From assembly GCA_018650795.1 (NCBI GenBank), contig JABIFG010000003.1, forward strand, positions 22,232-86,231: a DNA stretch of 64,000 nucleotides, read 5' to 3'. Made by a program: the position numbers and the translations under genes. The notes beneath the pieces were generated by a model. The model had not been told where the DNA came from. It searched no databases and worked only from the letters and a program-made list of their open reading frames with translations. Position 1 is the stretch's first letter. The number at the start of each line of letters is the position of its first letter. This DNA comes from Fidelibacterota bacterium (GTDB taxonomy: Bacteria; Fidelibacterota; UBA8477; JABMPR01). Below, piece after piece: positions 47,060-57,950 of the stretch.

Positions 47060-49477
47060 ATGACATTCACTATAAAGGATTTACCCCCTATGCGACTTTC
47101 GCCAGCTAGATACCTTTCAATTTTTCTGATTTTTCTATTTTCTCAATTTGCTTACGGGCAAAATCAAGTTGAGTTGATCAATGATAAATTTTTCTTAAAA
47201 ATACAGGCAAGTTCCTATTCACAGTCTCAACGTAGCAATGCCATGCAAATCATGGATATCGCAGGTGTGGGCGACATACTTTCAACTCAAACCACCAATG
47301 ACATTCTCCCAGCATTCACTTCCTTCTCCCATCAAGACAATGACCCTTATGGCCTCGAACGAATTTTTGTGGTCAATATTTCAGCCAATGAAGACATCCT
47401 CGCTGTTATTGCTGAGTTGAATTCTCTACCTGATGTTGAGTATGCTGAGGCTATGTATATCCGTGAGCTCTACGACACTCAAGTTACACCCAATGATGCC
47501 TATTTCAGTCAATCCTGGCATCATCCTATGGTCAGCACTCCCGATGCCTGGGATATTCAAACAGGTAGCGATACAGTGGTGATTGCCATTATTGACACTG
47601 GAGTGGATACAGATCATCCAGACCTGGTCGGCAATTTGTGGAGTAATCCCGGGGAAATAGTTGGCAATCTCATTGATGATGATCTCAACGGAAAAATTGA
47701 CGACATTTATGGGTGGGATTTCACTGGAGATGATGCAAATGTTAACCATGAGTGGGATTGGCATCCCTATGATGCTGAAGACCACGGAACCCATTGTGCT
47801 GGTATTGCAGCAGGGGTAACAAACAACCTCATTGGTATAGCCGGTGCATCACAAAACTCCAAGATTATGACTTGCAAAATATTCCCATATGTTTCAGATG
47901 TGGCTGCGGCAAATGCCATTATTTATGCAGCCGACAATGGTGCCGATGTGATCAGTAATAGTTGGGGTGGCGGTGGTAGTTCAAACACAATACAAAGTGC
48001 CATCCTGCATGCACGTAATACCATGGGGAGCATCGTCCTCTTCGCAGCTGGTAATGATGGCGTTTCTACACCTCATTATCCTGGTGCAAACACAGGTGTT
48101 GTGTGTGTTGGAGCCACAAATAGTTCTGATGGGCGCGCCAGCTTTTCAAACTACGGTTCCTGGGTTGATATGTGTGCCCCTGGCACCAATATCTGGAGTT
48201 GCACCGATCCAGCTAACCCTGCTCACAACAGCGAATATCAAGCCTGGGATGGCACCTCCATGGCAACTCCCCTAGCAGCGGGTATTGCAGCACTTATCAA
48301 ATCTCAATTCCCCAGCATCAGTGTAGATGCCTTGGAAGCGCGACTCATGGATGGTGATAATGTGGGTATTCTCCAGATGGGTCTCAGAGTGAATGCGCTG
48401 AAAGCTCTGACATCATTCAATGTGAGCCATACTGCCCTGTCAAATGTAATCGATCCAGTTGACCCAATCACTGTCACTGTAGAGACCTTTGCAGAAGCAG
48501 GCTCATCGCTGACTTTGACCCTGAATTATTCAATTTCAGGAAGTGACTATTCAAGCATTGAGATGCTGGAGGAGTCAGATAACAATTGGATCAGTGAAAT
48601 TCCCACTCCAGAAAATGGCTCTATTGTAGAATATTATATTCACGCCACGGATGGTGATGGCAATAGTGTTTTTCATCCTCATAGCGCACCTGAAGTCCCA
48701 CACTTCTTCCTGGTGGGTACCTCCGATTACTTCCCTACTCTGATATATGAGGATGCCGAGACCGAACAAGGTTGGTCACTGGGTATTGCCGGTGATGATG
48801 CATCAACCGGAATATGGATTCGAGACGAACCTATTGGTACCTGGGAAGGGGCAGACCCAGTTCAGCCTGAAGATGACCATTCTCTGGCTGGTTCTATGTG
48901 CTTTGTAACGGGGAACGCTGAATTCACTGGAGACAACTCCGGTGCCGGTGATGTAGATGGAGGGCGCACCACACTTGAGAGCCCTGTTTATGCCACTCCT
49001 CCTGGAATTTCACCTGTCATCAGCTACTGGCGCTGGTATACTAATAACCTTAGTTTTAGTCCTGGGGAGGATCGCTGGATAGTCCAGATACGGGATCAGA
49101 ATAATTCATGGGTTACCCTCGAGCAAACGATACAGTCTGACAATTCCTGGACTCAGCATCAGTTTCTATTGAAGCACTATTTTGAGCAACCCACGCTTGT
49201 ACAATTCAGATTTATCGCAGAAGATGTTCCCGGTGGTTCCCTGGTGGAAGCAGCTGTAGATGATCTCCATATCTTTTACACGGGTGAGGTCAGTTTTACT
49301 CCTGGTGACGTCAATCTGGATGCCCAGATTAACATACAGGATCTTGTACTCATTGTAGCCCATATCCTGGGTAACTCAACCCTCCAGGGCAATGCAGCCT
49401 TGGCCGCTGACTATAATCTTGACGCAGTTGTAAACATTCAAGACCTGGTCTCTTTGGTTTCAGCTATCCTAAATTAG
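47060..49477 (+). CDS. secreted S8 subtilisin-like peptidase with C-terminal dockerin-like domain
   Basis: IIDTGVDTDHPDL, HGTHCAGIAAG, GTSMATPLAAGIAAL; C-terminal 'GDVNLDAQINIQDLVLIV...DYNLDAVVNIQDLVSLV'. Confidence 0.92.
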   Translation: MTFTIKDLPPMRLSPARYLSIFLIFLFSQFAYGQNQVELINDKFFLKIQASSYSQSQRSNAMQIMDIAGVGDILSTQTTNDILPAFTSFSHQDNDPYGLERIFVVNISANEDILAVIAELNSLPDVEYAEAMYIRELYDTQVTPNDAYFSQSWHHPMVSTPDAWDIQTGSDTVVIAIIDTGVDTDHPDLVGNLWSNPGEIVGNLIDDDLNGKIDDIYGWDFTGDDANVNHEWDWHPYDAEDHGTHCAGIAAGVTNNLIGIAGASQNSKIMTCKIFPYVSDVAAANAIIYAADNGADVISNSWGGGGSSNTIQSAILHARNTMGSIVLFAAGNDGVSTPHYPGANTGVVCVGATNSSDGRASFSNYGSWVDMCAPGTNIWSCTDPANPAHNSEYQAWDGTSMATPLAAGIAALIKSQFPSISVDALEARLMDGDNVGILQMGLRVNALKALTSFNVSHTALSNVIDPVDPITVTVETFAEAGSSLTLTLNYSISGSDYSSIEMLEESDNNWISEIPTPENGSIVEYYIHATDGDGNSVFHPHSAPEVPHFFLVGTSDYFPTLIYEDAETEQGWSLGIAGDDASTGIWIRDEPIGTWEGADPVQPEDDHSLAGSMCFVTGNAEFTGDNSGAGDVDGGRTTLESPVYATPPGISPVISYWRWYTNNLSFSPGEDRWIVQIRDQNNSWVTLEQTIQSDNSWTQHQFLLKHYFEQPTLVQFRFIAEDVPGGSLVEAAVDDLHIFYTGEVSFTPGDVNLDAQINIQDLVLIVAHILGNSTLQGNAALAADYNLDAVVNIQDLVSLVSAILN

Positions 49478-49504
49478 TGAATCCTATTCTGCAGAAGTTC
49501 TGCT

Positions 49505-51646
49505 CTACTGCAAGTACACCAATTTGATTGTTTTACTATAAGCTCCTGTCTCCAGACGACAAAAATACACGCCAGTGCTCATTTGATGGCCTAGCCGATT
49601 AACTCCATTCCATTGAATTTCAAAATAACCCGCTGGTTTCGTTCCATCTACCAGAGTGATAACTTCCTGGCCCCGGATATCGTATATGGCCAGCTTAATA
49701 GTTGATTGCTCCGGCAATTCGTATTTAATGGTCGTGATGGGATTAAAGGGATTGGGATAATTTGGTCTCAGAAAGTAATCCAAGGGCACTATCTCATTTG
49801 ATGATACTGAGACAGCACCTACTGCACGTGCAAATTCAGCATTTTGGTTCAGATCATTGAGATCCGTACCACCCAGTACTGCATAGCTCACAACCACATT
49901 CTCATCTGGAGCAATATCAAAGGGTCCACAAGCTACCATAGAACGAAGATCGTCAGGCTCCCCTGGAAGATCCATAAAATTGGTCATGGCCTCGTACATC
50001 TCATAATTATCTCCACCACCACCAGTGTTCAAGGTATGACCCGATACCAGATCACTCAGGGCTACAACCCCATAATAATATGGATTACCTGCAACATCAG
50101 CTTCATAGATATAGCTCAACTGTAGATCATCATCATAGCCACCCAGATTATTGACAGCTTCACCGATATCCCAGTCCATGCTCAAACTTACGTAGACACC
50201 GTTTAGATTTGCATCCGAGCTATTGGTGATCTCGTATTCAACTATCACATAGTCCTCATCCGGACTACTGGACTTGGCATGGGTACGCTGAATAATGCTG
50301 ATCCCTATTGGATTATTTGCCCGGGCATCATCATAGCTGGTACGGTATGCCTGGTCAAAATCCTCGAAATCACTATCGATGAGATCAATACTACCCAGTC
50401 TTCCGAACTCTTCAACATATAAACCACCGGAGACCTGCTCTTCAGATATGGCCACGGCCATGTTACCTGCATAGAGACCATTCACTCCATTGAAGGTGAA
50501 GCCGATGTTGTCTTCCCAAAGATTATAGAAGCCCATGACACCATTGTTGCTAAAAGTAAGGCCAGCATTACTTATGTCATGGGTCACAGTCTCATTAGGA
50601 ACTGCTTCCACCCATATATTTGAAGGACCGGATTCACTACCGGCTGTATTCTCAAGCTCATAAATAAACTCATGATAACCACGCTGGCCATCAACAGGTG
50701 TCCAGCTCAGCAGACTTGTTTCTGAATCAATACTCATACCAGCTGGCCCTGACACAAGACTAACCGTGGGTAAGGGCCATCCACTGGCCACATCAAACGT
50801 ATACTCCAGAGTCTCACCAATGACACCTTCAAGTGAGATGAATGTATGACTGGGGGCGATGTTGACTTCATCACCAACTGCCAGGTCTATAATCTCAGCA
50901 CCTCGTTGAACCCAAAGGTCATTGTGGTTAGCGGTTAGATCTGCTGTAACTGGCGTATAATCCACAATATAAAACGCATCCAGAGGCCAGTAACCCACCA
51001 GACCCGCTTCATCACCATTCAAAGAACTACTCATATCAGCCTGAATATCAGCCTGACTCCGACCCACATTCCATAAACGAACTTCATCAATCAGGCCCTG
51101 GAAAAAGTTATCTGCCAGTCCACCAACATAGAAACCCGTGTCGCCAGCGCCGATGTTATCGGAAAAGGCTGTCTCGTTTACTTCATTACCATCCACATAC
51201 AGTCTCACCATACTACCATCATAGGTTCCGGATAAATGATACCAGTTTCCGGCAAACACCTCGTTGTCATCCCTCACAACAGCAGCATTCACAGGCACTG
51301 TACCATCACTTATGACAAACTGGAAGTGGGGAGTATTACCATCCTCATTGACAATCATCAGTTCATAGGCTTGCCAGGGTTCTGCGTTGTAATAGGGACG
51401 TCTGACTATGGTCATATGACTGTTCGCTTCTCCAGGCAGGCTGGTGGGAAAAACCCAGGCCTCCACTGTGATCGTATTACCGGTGATCGCATAGGCTGAC
51501 GGGTTGGCCTCGGGATGCACTGGATAATTATCGGCTACACGGATACGGCTGATTCCACTCAGATATGCCGAACCAAGGGTTTCTTGTCCCAGCAGTCCAC
51601 TAATTAGTGTGACCAATAGAAGCTCCATTAAGATGATTCTTTTCAT
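49505..51646 (-). CDS. LamG-domain secreted protein with T9SS type A C-terminal domain
   Basis: 'EVRLWNVGRSQADIQADMSSSLNGDEAGLVGYWPLD'; C-terminus 'YPNPFNPITTIKYELPEQSTIKLAIYDIRGQEV'; start MKRIILMELL at 51646. Confidence 0.88.
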   Translation of the reverse strand: MKRIILMELLLVTLISGLLGQETLGSAYLSGISRIRVADNYPVHPEANPSAYAITGNTITVEAWVFPTSLPGEANSHMTIVRRPYYNAEPWQAYELMIVNEDGNTPHFQFVISDGTVPVNAAVVRDDNEVFAGNWYHLSGTYDGSMVRLYVDGNEVNETAFSDNIGAGDTGFYVGGLADNFFQGLIDEVRLWNVGRSQADIQADMSSSLNGDEAGLVGYWPLDAFYIVDYTPVTADLTANHNDLWVQRGAEIIDLAVGDEVNIAPSHTFISLEGVIGETLEYTFDVASGWPLPTVSLVSGPAGMSIDSETSLLSWTPVDGQRGYHEFIYELENTAGSESGPSNIWVEAVPNETVTHDISNAGLTFSNNGVMGFYNLWEDNIGFTFNGVNGLYAGNMAVAISEEQVSGGLYVEEFGRLGSIDLIDSDFEDFDQAYRTSYDDARANNPIGISIIQRTHAKSSSPDEDYVIVEYEITNSSDANLNGVYVSLSMDWDIGEAVNNLGGYDDDLQLSYIYEADVAGNPYYYGVVALSDLVSGHTLNTGGGGDNYEMYEAMTNFMDLPGEPDDLRSMVACGPFDIAPDENVVVSYAVLGGTDLNDLNQNAEFARAVGAVSVSSNEIVPLDYFLRPNYPNPFNPITTIKYELPEQSTIKLAIYDIRGQEVITLVDGTKPAGYFEIQWNGVNRLGHQMSTGVYFCRLETGAYSKTIKLVYLQ

Positions 51647-51870
51647 AATTTGATCCCCTTTACTATTTTGTAATAAATTTATGAATCGTAACACTCCATA
51701 AGCATTGACAAAATTATGACTCAACTGTGAGATTCAATCTGAAATGAGACAGATCGTGTTTGGATGGTGAAGGGTGAAAAGATACAGCATTGGTTGCTTT
51801 AAAGCAACTATTTATGTATGTCATGTATGCAGACCTTGACCTGCTAAAAATTAATTTCATGCCACCTTGG

Positions 51871-51895
51871 CTTGTCAGCAACTACTGCTGACATG
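51871..51895. promoter_or_regulatory. inverted repeat upstream of hypA, candidate activator site
   Basis: CTTGTCAGCA-ACTAC-TGCTGACATG; central 8 bp arms perfect. Confidence 0.5.
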
Positions 51896-51948
51896 TCGAA
51901 CTGGTCATTTTCAGTGGTCATTAAGGTTTTCTATTGGACAAACACCAA

Positions 51949-51966
51949 AAGGCATTATTATTGCAT
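51949..51966 (+). promoter_or_regulatory. sigma-54-like promoter of hyp operon
   Basis: AAGGCATTATTATTGCAT: GG-N10-GC with TTGCAT -12 element, followed by AAGGAG at 51983. Confidence 0.55.
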
Positions 51967-51998
51967 TTGTATCATCTTATTAAAGGAGCCTGAAGTCG

Positions 51999-52340
51999 TT
52001 GCACGAGATGTCCATCGCTATGAATATCATTGATATTGCCTGCAAAGAGGCTAAGAAGGATGGCGCCAGTTCTATATCCAGCATAGAACTTGATGTAGGA
52101 AAATTGTCGGGGGTCATGATCGACTCTCTCAATTTTTGCTACGAATCCGTTTGTAAGGGAACACTGGCAGAGAATTCTACCTTGTCGATTAATGAGGTAC
52201 CTGCCCGGGCAAATTGTAAAAAGTGCAATTGTTCATTTGAAATAGACTCATTTATGGCACTCTGTCCTGAATGTGAAGGCTATGAAATTGAAATACTTCA
52301 GGGACGCGAGCTCAAACTCAGGGCAGTCAGCGTAAATTGA
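51999..52340 (+). CDS. hypA: hydrogenase/urease nickel incorporation protein HypA (TTG start)
   Basis: MHEMSIAMNII N-terminus from TTG; CKKC and CPEC zinc motifs. Confidence 0.93.
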   Translation: MHEMSIAMNIIDIACKEAKKDGASSISSIELDVGKLSGVMIDSLNFCYESVCKGTLAENSTLSINEVPARANCKKCNCSFEIDSFMALCPECEGYEIEILQGRELKLRAVSVN

Positions 52341-52361
52341 TTTTTATGGAAAGGATTTGAT

Positions 52362-53144
52362 ATGTGCGATACCTGTGGATGTGGATCTGATAGTACAACC
52401 TTTAGAAAACATGGTGAGGATCACCACCATCATGGAGATGGACACCACCATACCCATGACCATCACACACACGACCATAGCGATGATCATTCCCATGATC
52501 GAACCATTTCTGTTGAGCAGGATATTCTGGGAGAGAATAATTTACTGGCCCAGCGAAACCGCGGTTATTTCGAAGCAAAAAACGTGTTCGCCATTAATCT
52601 GGTTAGTTCACCAGGATCTGGTAAAACTACCCTGCTTGAGAAGACCCTGACTGCTTTGAAAGAAGAGATTCCCAGTGCGGTCATCGAAGGTGATCAGCAA
52701 ACCATGAATGATGCAGATCGTATTGCAACAACAGGTGTCCCTGTTTTACAGATAAACACTGGAAACGGTTGCCACCTCGATGCTGATATGATTCATACAG
52801 CATATGGAGAATTAAAGCTGCAGGACAATTCAGCACTTTTTATTGAAAATGTTGGTAATCTGGTATGTCCGGCACTTTTTGATTTGGGTGAGAACAAACG
52901 AGTCGTGGTAATCAGTGTGACTGAAGGTGATGATAAACCCCTTAAATATCCCACCATGTTCGACGCAGCCGATATCTGTATCATCAATAAAATTGATTTG
53001 CTACCCTATGTGCAATTTGATGTGGAGAAATGCAAAGAATATGCTCTTCAGGTGAACCATAAGCTTGAATTCTTCGAAGTTTCAGCCACAACTGGTGCAG
53101 GAATGGATTCCTGGTACGAATGGCTGAAGGAAATGTCAAAATAA
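52362..53144 (+). CDS. hypB: hydrogenase nickel incorporation GTPase HypB
   Basis: CDTCGCG N-terminus, His-rich stretch, SSPGSGKTTLLEKTL. Confidence 0.96.
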   Translation: MCDTCGCGSDSTTFRKHGEDHHHHGDGHHHTHDHHTHDHSDDHSHDRTISVEQDILGENNLLAQRNRGYFEAKNVFAINLVSSPGSGKTTLLEKTLTALKEEIPSAVIEGDQQTMNDADRIATTGVPVLQINTGNGCHLDADMIHTAYGELKLQDNSALFIENVGNLVCPALFDLGENKRVVVISVTEGDDKPLKYPTMFDAADICIINKIDLLPYVQFDVEKCKEYALQVNHKLEFFEVSATTGAGMDSWYEWLKEMSK

Positions 53145-53154
53145 CAACCAATTT

Positions 53155-55419
53155 GTGATGAAATTGTTGAGACGTCGACTGACAATCAACGGAATCGTTC
53201 AGGGGGTGGGATTCCGCCCCTTTATTTACGCCCTTGCAAAAGATGTTGGACTGGTTGGATCTGTTTGTAACACGTCGGATGGTGTGAAGGTCGAACTCCA
53301 GGGAAGCACACTGCAACATGAACAATTCAATAAGCGTTTGCATGGGGAAGCACCACCGCTTTCAACCATAATATCAGTGAAATCAGAAGAGATACCCACA
53401 GCGGAGGATTCTGACTTCATCATAATTGCCTCCCACGACAAGGCTGCTGTATCAACGTTGATTTCTCCAGATGTTGCGACGTGTGAAGATTGTAAACTAG
53501 AGCTCTTTGATAGTACGAATCGCCGCTACAAGTATCCCTTTATTAATTGTACAAATTGTGGACCTCGCTATACCATTATTGAGAATATCCCCTACGATCG
53601 TCCTTACACTTCCATGAAACATTTCCCCCTCTGTGAGGTCTGCCATACAGAGTATCAGGACCCGGCGGATCGTCGTTTTCATGCTCAGCCCAATGCCTGC
53701 CCTGAATGTGGTCCAGAAATTTGGTTGACTGATCAAAAGGGTGATAAGATCGAATCAAACGATCCCGTCTCTGATACTATTGAGCTTTTAGCTAGGGGTA
53801 AAATTATCGCCATAAAAGGTCTTGGTGGTTTTCATTTGGCTGTGGATGCAAGTAACGCTGACGCCGTGGCAGCATTGAGAATGGCTAAAGGTCGCGATGA
53901 AAAGCCCCTGGCACTAATGGTAAGCAACCTGGATAGTGCGAAGGAGTTGGTCCAACTCAACCAGGAGGAAAACGATACACTCCTCTCAATTCAGGCACCT
54001 ATTGTACTTTGCACCTCTAGAGCCAGCGCCAAAATTGCCTCCAATATCGCTCCTGGCAACGATCGTCTGGGTATCATGCTCCCGTACACACCCCTTCACC
54101 ACTTACTGCTATCAGAAAAACTGGATACTCTGGTCATGACCTCGGCTAATTTCAGTGAAGAGCCCATCTGTATCGACAATGATGAAGCCCTTGAACGACT
54201 CTCCGACCTGGCTGATTATTTCTTACTACACAACCGGGATATTTATTTACGCAGTGATGATTCTGTGGTCATGGAGATGTCCAACACAATTCGCCCGATT
54301 CGACGCAGCAGAGGCTATGCCCCACGACCCATATTCCTGAAGAAAAGCGGTCCCTCAATCCTGGCAGTTGGTGGTGAGTTAAAAAATGTAGTGGCCTTGT
54401 CCAAAGGTGAAAAAGTTTTCTTGAGTCAACATATAGGCGATCTGGAGAATCTTGAGGCTTATGAATTTTTCCAGATGACAATCGATCATATCCAGAGAAT
54501 TTTTGAAATTGAGCCTGAGCTTATTGTCCACGATCTGCATCCTGAATACCTATCTACCAAATGGGCCAAAGACCAAAGCCTTCCATTATTCGGTGTTCAG
54601 CATCACCATGCCCACCTCGCCTCTTGTATGGCGGAAAATAATTTGGATGAGCCAGTCATTGGAATCATCATGGATGGGACTGGCTATGGTACGGATGGTA
54701 CGATCTGGGGTGGTGAATTTCTTGTTGGGGATGCCAGCGGCTTTGAAAGAATGGCACATTTTGAACCCATGCCCCTACCAGGTGGCGAAGCTGCCATCAA
54801 ATCACCCTGGCGCATTGGTCTCAGCTATTTATATCAAGTGTTTGGTGACAATTTGCCCGCTATACCTGCTCTTGAGAACCATGACATACAGCCAATTGTT
54901 CAGATGTTGGAAGCCAGGATAAACTCGCCACTTACCAGTAGTTGTGGACGCCTGTTTGATGCCGTAGCTGCCCTTTCGGGTGGTCGTCAGGAAATTCGAT
55001 ATGAAGCCCAGGCGGCCATTGAATTCATGCAGGCTGCTCAAAATCAACTTGGTAATGATCTCAGCCTTTTCAAACCATTAAGCATTGATAAGAAACATAT
55101 TATCCCCATAAAGCCAATCATGGAATCATTGGTATCCAGGATACAAGCTGGAAAAACCATTAGGCAACTCAGCCAATGGTTCCATCATAGCTTAATTCAG
55201 ACTTTTGTAGATATCTCTGTTCAGCTTCGAGCAGAAACCGGGATAAATAAAATTGTATTAAGCGGAGGAGTGTTTCAGAACCAATTACTTTTTGAGGGAT
55301 TGTTAAGGGATTTAGACACCAGGAAATTTTCTACCATAACACATCAACAAGTGCCTACTAACGATGGTGGAATAGCATTAGGTCAAGTTGCTCTTGGTCA
55401 AAACTACTTGCGGAAGTAG
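53155..55419 (+). CDS. hypF: carbamoyltransferase HypF
   Basis: Acylphosphatase 'GIVQGVGFRPFIYALA', zinc fingers, 'VQHHHAHLASCMAEN'; GTG 53155 or ATG 53158. Confidence 0.97.
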   Translation: MMKLLRRRLTINGIVQGVGFRPFIYALAKDVGLVGSVCNTSDGVKVELQGSTLQHEQFNKRLHGEAPPLSTIISVKSEEIPTAEDSDFIIIASHDKAAVSTLISPDVATCEDCKLELFDSTNRRYKYPFINCTNCGPRYTIIENIPYDRPYTSMKHFPLCEVCHTEYQDPADRRFHAQPNACPECGPEIWLTDQKGDKIESNDPVSDTIELLARGKIIAIKGLGGFHLAVDASNADAVAALRMAKGRDEKPLALMVSNLDSAKELVQLNQEENDTLLSIQAPIVLCTSRASAKIASNIAPGNDRLGIMLPYTPLHHLLLSEKLDTLVMTSANFSEEPICIDNDEALERLSDLADYFLLHNRDIYLRSDDSVVMEMSNTIRPIRRSRGYAPRPIFLKKSGPSILAVGGELKNVVALSKGEKVFLSQHIGDLENLEAYEFFQMTIDHIQRIFEIEPELIVHDLHPEYLSTKWAKDQSLPLFGVQHHHAHLASCMAENNLDEPVIGIIMDGTGYGTDGTIWGGEFLVGDASGFERMAHFEPMPLPGGEAAIKSPWRIGLSYLYQVFGDNLPAIPALENHDIQPIVQMLEARINSPLTSSCGRLFDAVAALSGGRQEIRYEAQAAIEFMQAAQNQLGNDLSLFKPLSIDKKHIIPIKPIMESLVSRIQAGKTIRQLSQWFHHSLIQTFVDISVQLRAETGINKIVLSGGVFQNQLLFEGLLRDLDTRKFSTITHQQVPTNDGGIALGQVALGQNYLRK

Positions 55420-55466
55420 ATTAATAGATAACCGCGAAACAATGAGAAGTGAATAGGAATTAAATT

Positions 55467-55739
55467 ATGTGTCTTGCGATTCCAGGAAAATTACTTGAAG
55501 TCTTTGAAGAGAATGGTCTCAAGATGGGAAATATTGATTTTGCAGGATCAGTTAGTAAGGCTTGTCTTGAGTACGTACCTGAAATTGAGATTGGACAATA
55601 TACCATAGTTCATGCTGGCTTTGCGCTTTCTGTACTCAATGAAGAGGAGGCTAAAAACTCCTTTGATGCCTGGGATGATTTGATTGATCGAGCAAATGCC
55701 GAAGGTATAGAGATGGATAAGTTGGAGCGTCCAGATTGA
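55467..55739 (+). CDS. hypC: HypC/HybG/HupF family chaperone
   Basis: [12 protein letters not shown]. Confidence 0.96.
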   Translation: MCLAIPGKLLEVFEENGLKMGNIDFAGSVSKACLEYVPEIEIGQYTIVHAGFALSVLNEEEAKNSFDAWDDLIDRANAEGIEMDKLERPD

Positions 55740-56830
55740 AGTATCTCGACGAATTTCGCGATCCAGTTGTAGCAAAAAAGATTTTGGATGAAATCCATGT
55801 GGTAACGACTCAACCCTGGGTCATTATGGAAATCTGCGGTGGTCAGACTCACTCAATAATTCGAAATGGGATCGATCAAGTCCTGCCCAAAGAAATTGAA
55901 CTCGTCCATGGACCAGGATGTCCCGTTTGCGTTACCCCCTTGGAAATAATTGATAGAGCCATTGAAATTGCAGGTCGTCCTGATGTGATCTTTACCAGTT
56001 TTGGTGATATGTTGAGGGTTCCAGGCAGTCACAAGGATCTGTTTATGGTCAGATCTGAAGGTGGCGATGTACGTACCGTATTTTCTCCCCTGGAAAGCTT
56101 GAAGATAGCTCGCGAAAATCCGGATAAAGAGGTCGTCTTCTTTGCTGTCGGTTTTGAAACCACTGCACCTGGTAATGCCATGGCTATAGCTCAGGCTGCA
56201 AAAGAAGGTTTGACTAATTTCAGTGAGCTGGTCAGCCATGTCCTGGTTCCACCTGCCATGGAAGCACTCCTCTCTTCCCCATCCAATCGAGTTCAGGGCT
56301 ATCTGGCTGCAGGACACGTATGTACCGTCATGGGTTGGGATGAATATGATCCCATTGCCAAAAAATATGAAGTCCCCATTGTAATCACCGGATTTGAACC
56401 CATGGATGTTCTGGATGGAATTCTACATACAGTAAAACAATTGGAAGCAGGTACCTACAAAGTCGAAAATAGATATGCCCGGATCGTTGAGCAGGGTGGC
56501 AATCAGGCTGCTCAGGCTCTGATTAAAGATGTCTTCGAAATTGCCAATCGCAAATGGCGAGGGATTGGAGAAATTCCTGCAAGTGGATTCAAAATTCGTA
56601 AAAAATATGCATCATATGACGCCGAACTAAAATTTTCGGTAGGTGACATTCGAACTGAAGAACCCGAAGCCTGCATCAGTGGTGTTATCCTTCAAGGTTT
56701 GAAAAAACCCCATGACTGTCCAGCTTTTGGCAAAGAGTGCACACCTCAAAACCCACTGGGCGCCACCATGGTCTCCAGTGAAGGTGCTTGTGCTGCCTAT
56801 TACAAGTATCAGAGGATATTAGACAAATAA
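55736..56830 (+). CDS. hypD: hydrogenase formation protein HypD
   Basis: '[38 protein letters not shown]'. Confidence 0.97.
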   Translation: MKYLDEFRDPVVAKKILDEIHVVTTQPWVIMEICGGQTHSIIRNGIDQVLPKEIELVHGPGCPVCVTPLEIIDRAIEIAGRPDVIFTSFGDMLRVPGSHKDLFMVRSEGGDVRTVFSPLESLKIARENPDKEVVFFAVGFETTAPGNAMAIAQAAKEGLTNFSELVSHVLVPPAMEALLSSPSNRVQGYLAAGHVCTVMGWDEYDPIAKKYEVPIVITGFEPMDVLDGILHTVKQLEAGTYKVENRYARIVEQGGNQAAQALIKDVFEIANRKWRGIGEIPASGFKIRKKYASYDAELKFSVGDIRTEEPEACISGVILQGLKKPHDCPAFGKECTPQNPLGATMVSSEGACAAYYKYQRILDK

Positions 56831-56881
56831 TTCGTGTCACAATTTATGAACTATAGTGAACACCCTAAATAAAGAAATATT

Positions 56882-57931
56882 ATGGATTTTCCAGATAACC
56901 TATCCTGTCCCGTCCCCATCTTAAGTCATGATACTGTACAACTCGCGCATGGTGCTGGAGGTAAACTTTCCAATGAGATGATTGACAAAATCTTCCTGCC
57001 CAGATTTCTAAACAGTACTCTTGAAAAAATGGAAGACCAGGCTGTTCTGGATAATCCTGGTGGGCGTATCGCTTTCAGCACAGATACTTTTGTAGTTGAT
57101 CCAATTTTTTTCCCTGGTGGAGATATTGGTGATCTCGCCATTAATGGGACAGTAAATGATATCGCTATGAGTGGCGCAATTCCCAGATACTTGAGCGTAG
57201 GATTTATTCTGGAAGAGGGCCTAGCCTTTGAAACACTCCATCGCATTGTCCTATCCATGGAGCAAGCCGCCAAATTCGCTGGTGTACAAATTGTGGCTGG
57301 TGATACCAAAGTTGTTAATCGGGGTAGCTGCGACAAACTGTTTATCAATACCAGTGGATTTGGTTTTGTGCCAGATAATGTCAATATATCGGCTTCAAAT
57401 CTTGAGCTAGGGGATAAAATCATCCTCTCCGGAACCCTGGCAGATCATGGTATGGCTGTTATGACAACACGTGAGGGCTTGTCCTTTCAGTCCACTGTAG
57501 AAAGTGACACGGCCGCCTTAAATCATCTCGTTCAGGATATGCTTGGAGTGAGCTCGAATATTCACGCCTTGAGAGATCCAACGCGAGGAGGATTGGCCAC
57601 ATCACTCAATGAATTTGCGGCATCCTCCAATGTAGGTATCCAACTCTACAGGGATACCCTCCCTGTAAAAGAGAATGTGCGCGGAGCTTGTGAGATTTTA
57701 GGAATTGATCCACTTTATGTGGCCAATGAGGGCAAGCTGGTTGCCATCGTACCCCCAGACGTCGCAGATGAAATGCTGAACACCATGCGAGACAACGATT
57801 ATGGAAAAGCTGCTAGCATAATTGGGGAAGTTACTGATAAACATCCTGGAATTGTGGCCCTGCAGACAGGCCTGGGAGCCAACCGCATTGTGGATATGCC
57901 TGTAGGTGAACAACTCCCTCGAATTTGTTAG
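56882..57931 (+). CDS. hypE: hydrogenase expression/formation protein HypE
   Basis: 'LAHGAGGKLSNEMI', C-terminal PRIC. Confidence 0.97.
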   Translation: MDFPDNLSCPVPILSHDTVQLAHGAGGKLSNEMIDKIFLPRFLNSTLEKMEDQAVLDNPGGRIAFSTDTFVVDPIFFPGGDIGDLAINGTVNDIAMSGAIPRYLSVGFILEEGLAFETLHRIVLSMEQAAKFAGVQIVAGDTKVVNRGSCDKLFINTSGFGFVPDNVNISASNLELGDKIILSGTLADHGMAVMTTREGLSFQSTVESDTAALNHLVQDMLGVSSNIHALRDPTRGGLATSLNEFAASSNVGIQLYRDTLPVKENVRGACEILGIDPLYVANEGKLVAIVPPDVADEMLNTMRDNDYGKAASIIGEVTDKHPGIVALQTGLGANRIVDMPVGEQLPRIC

Positions 57932-57950
57932 TCCTGATCTAGCTCAAGCG

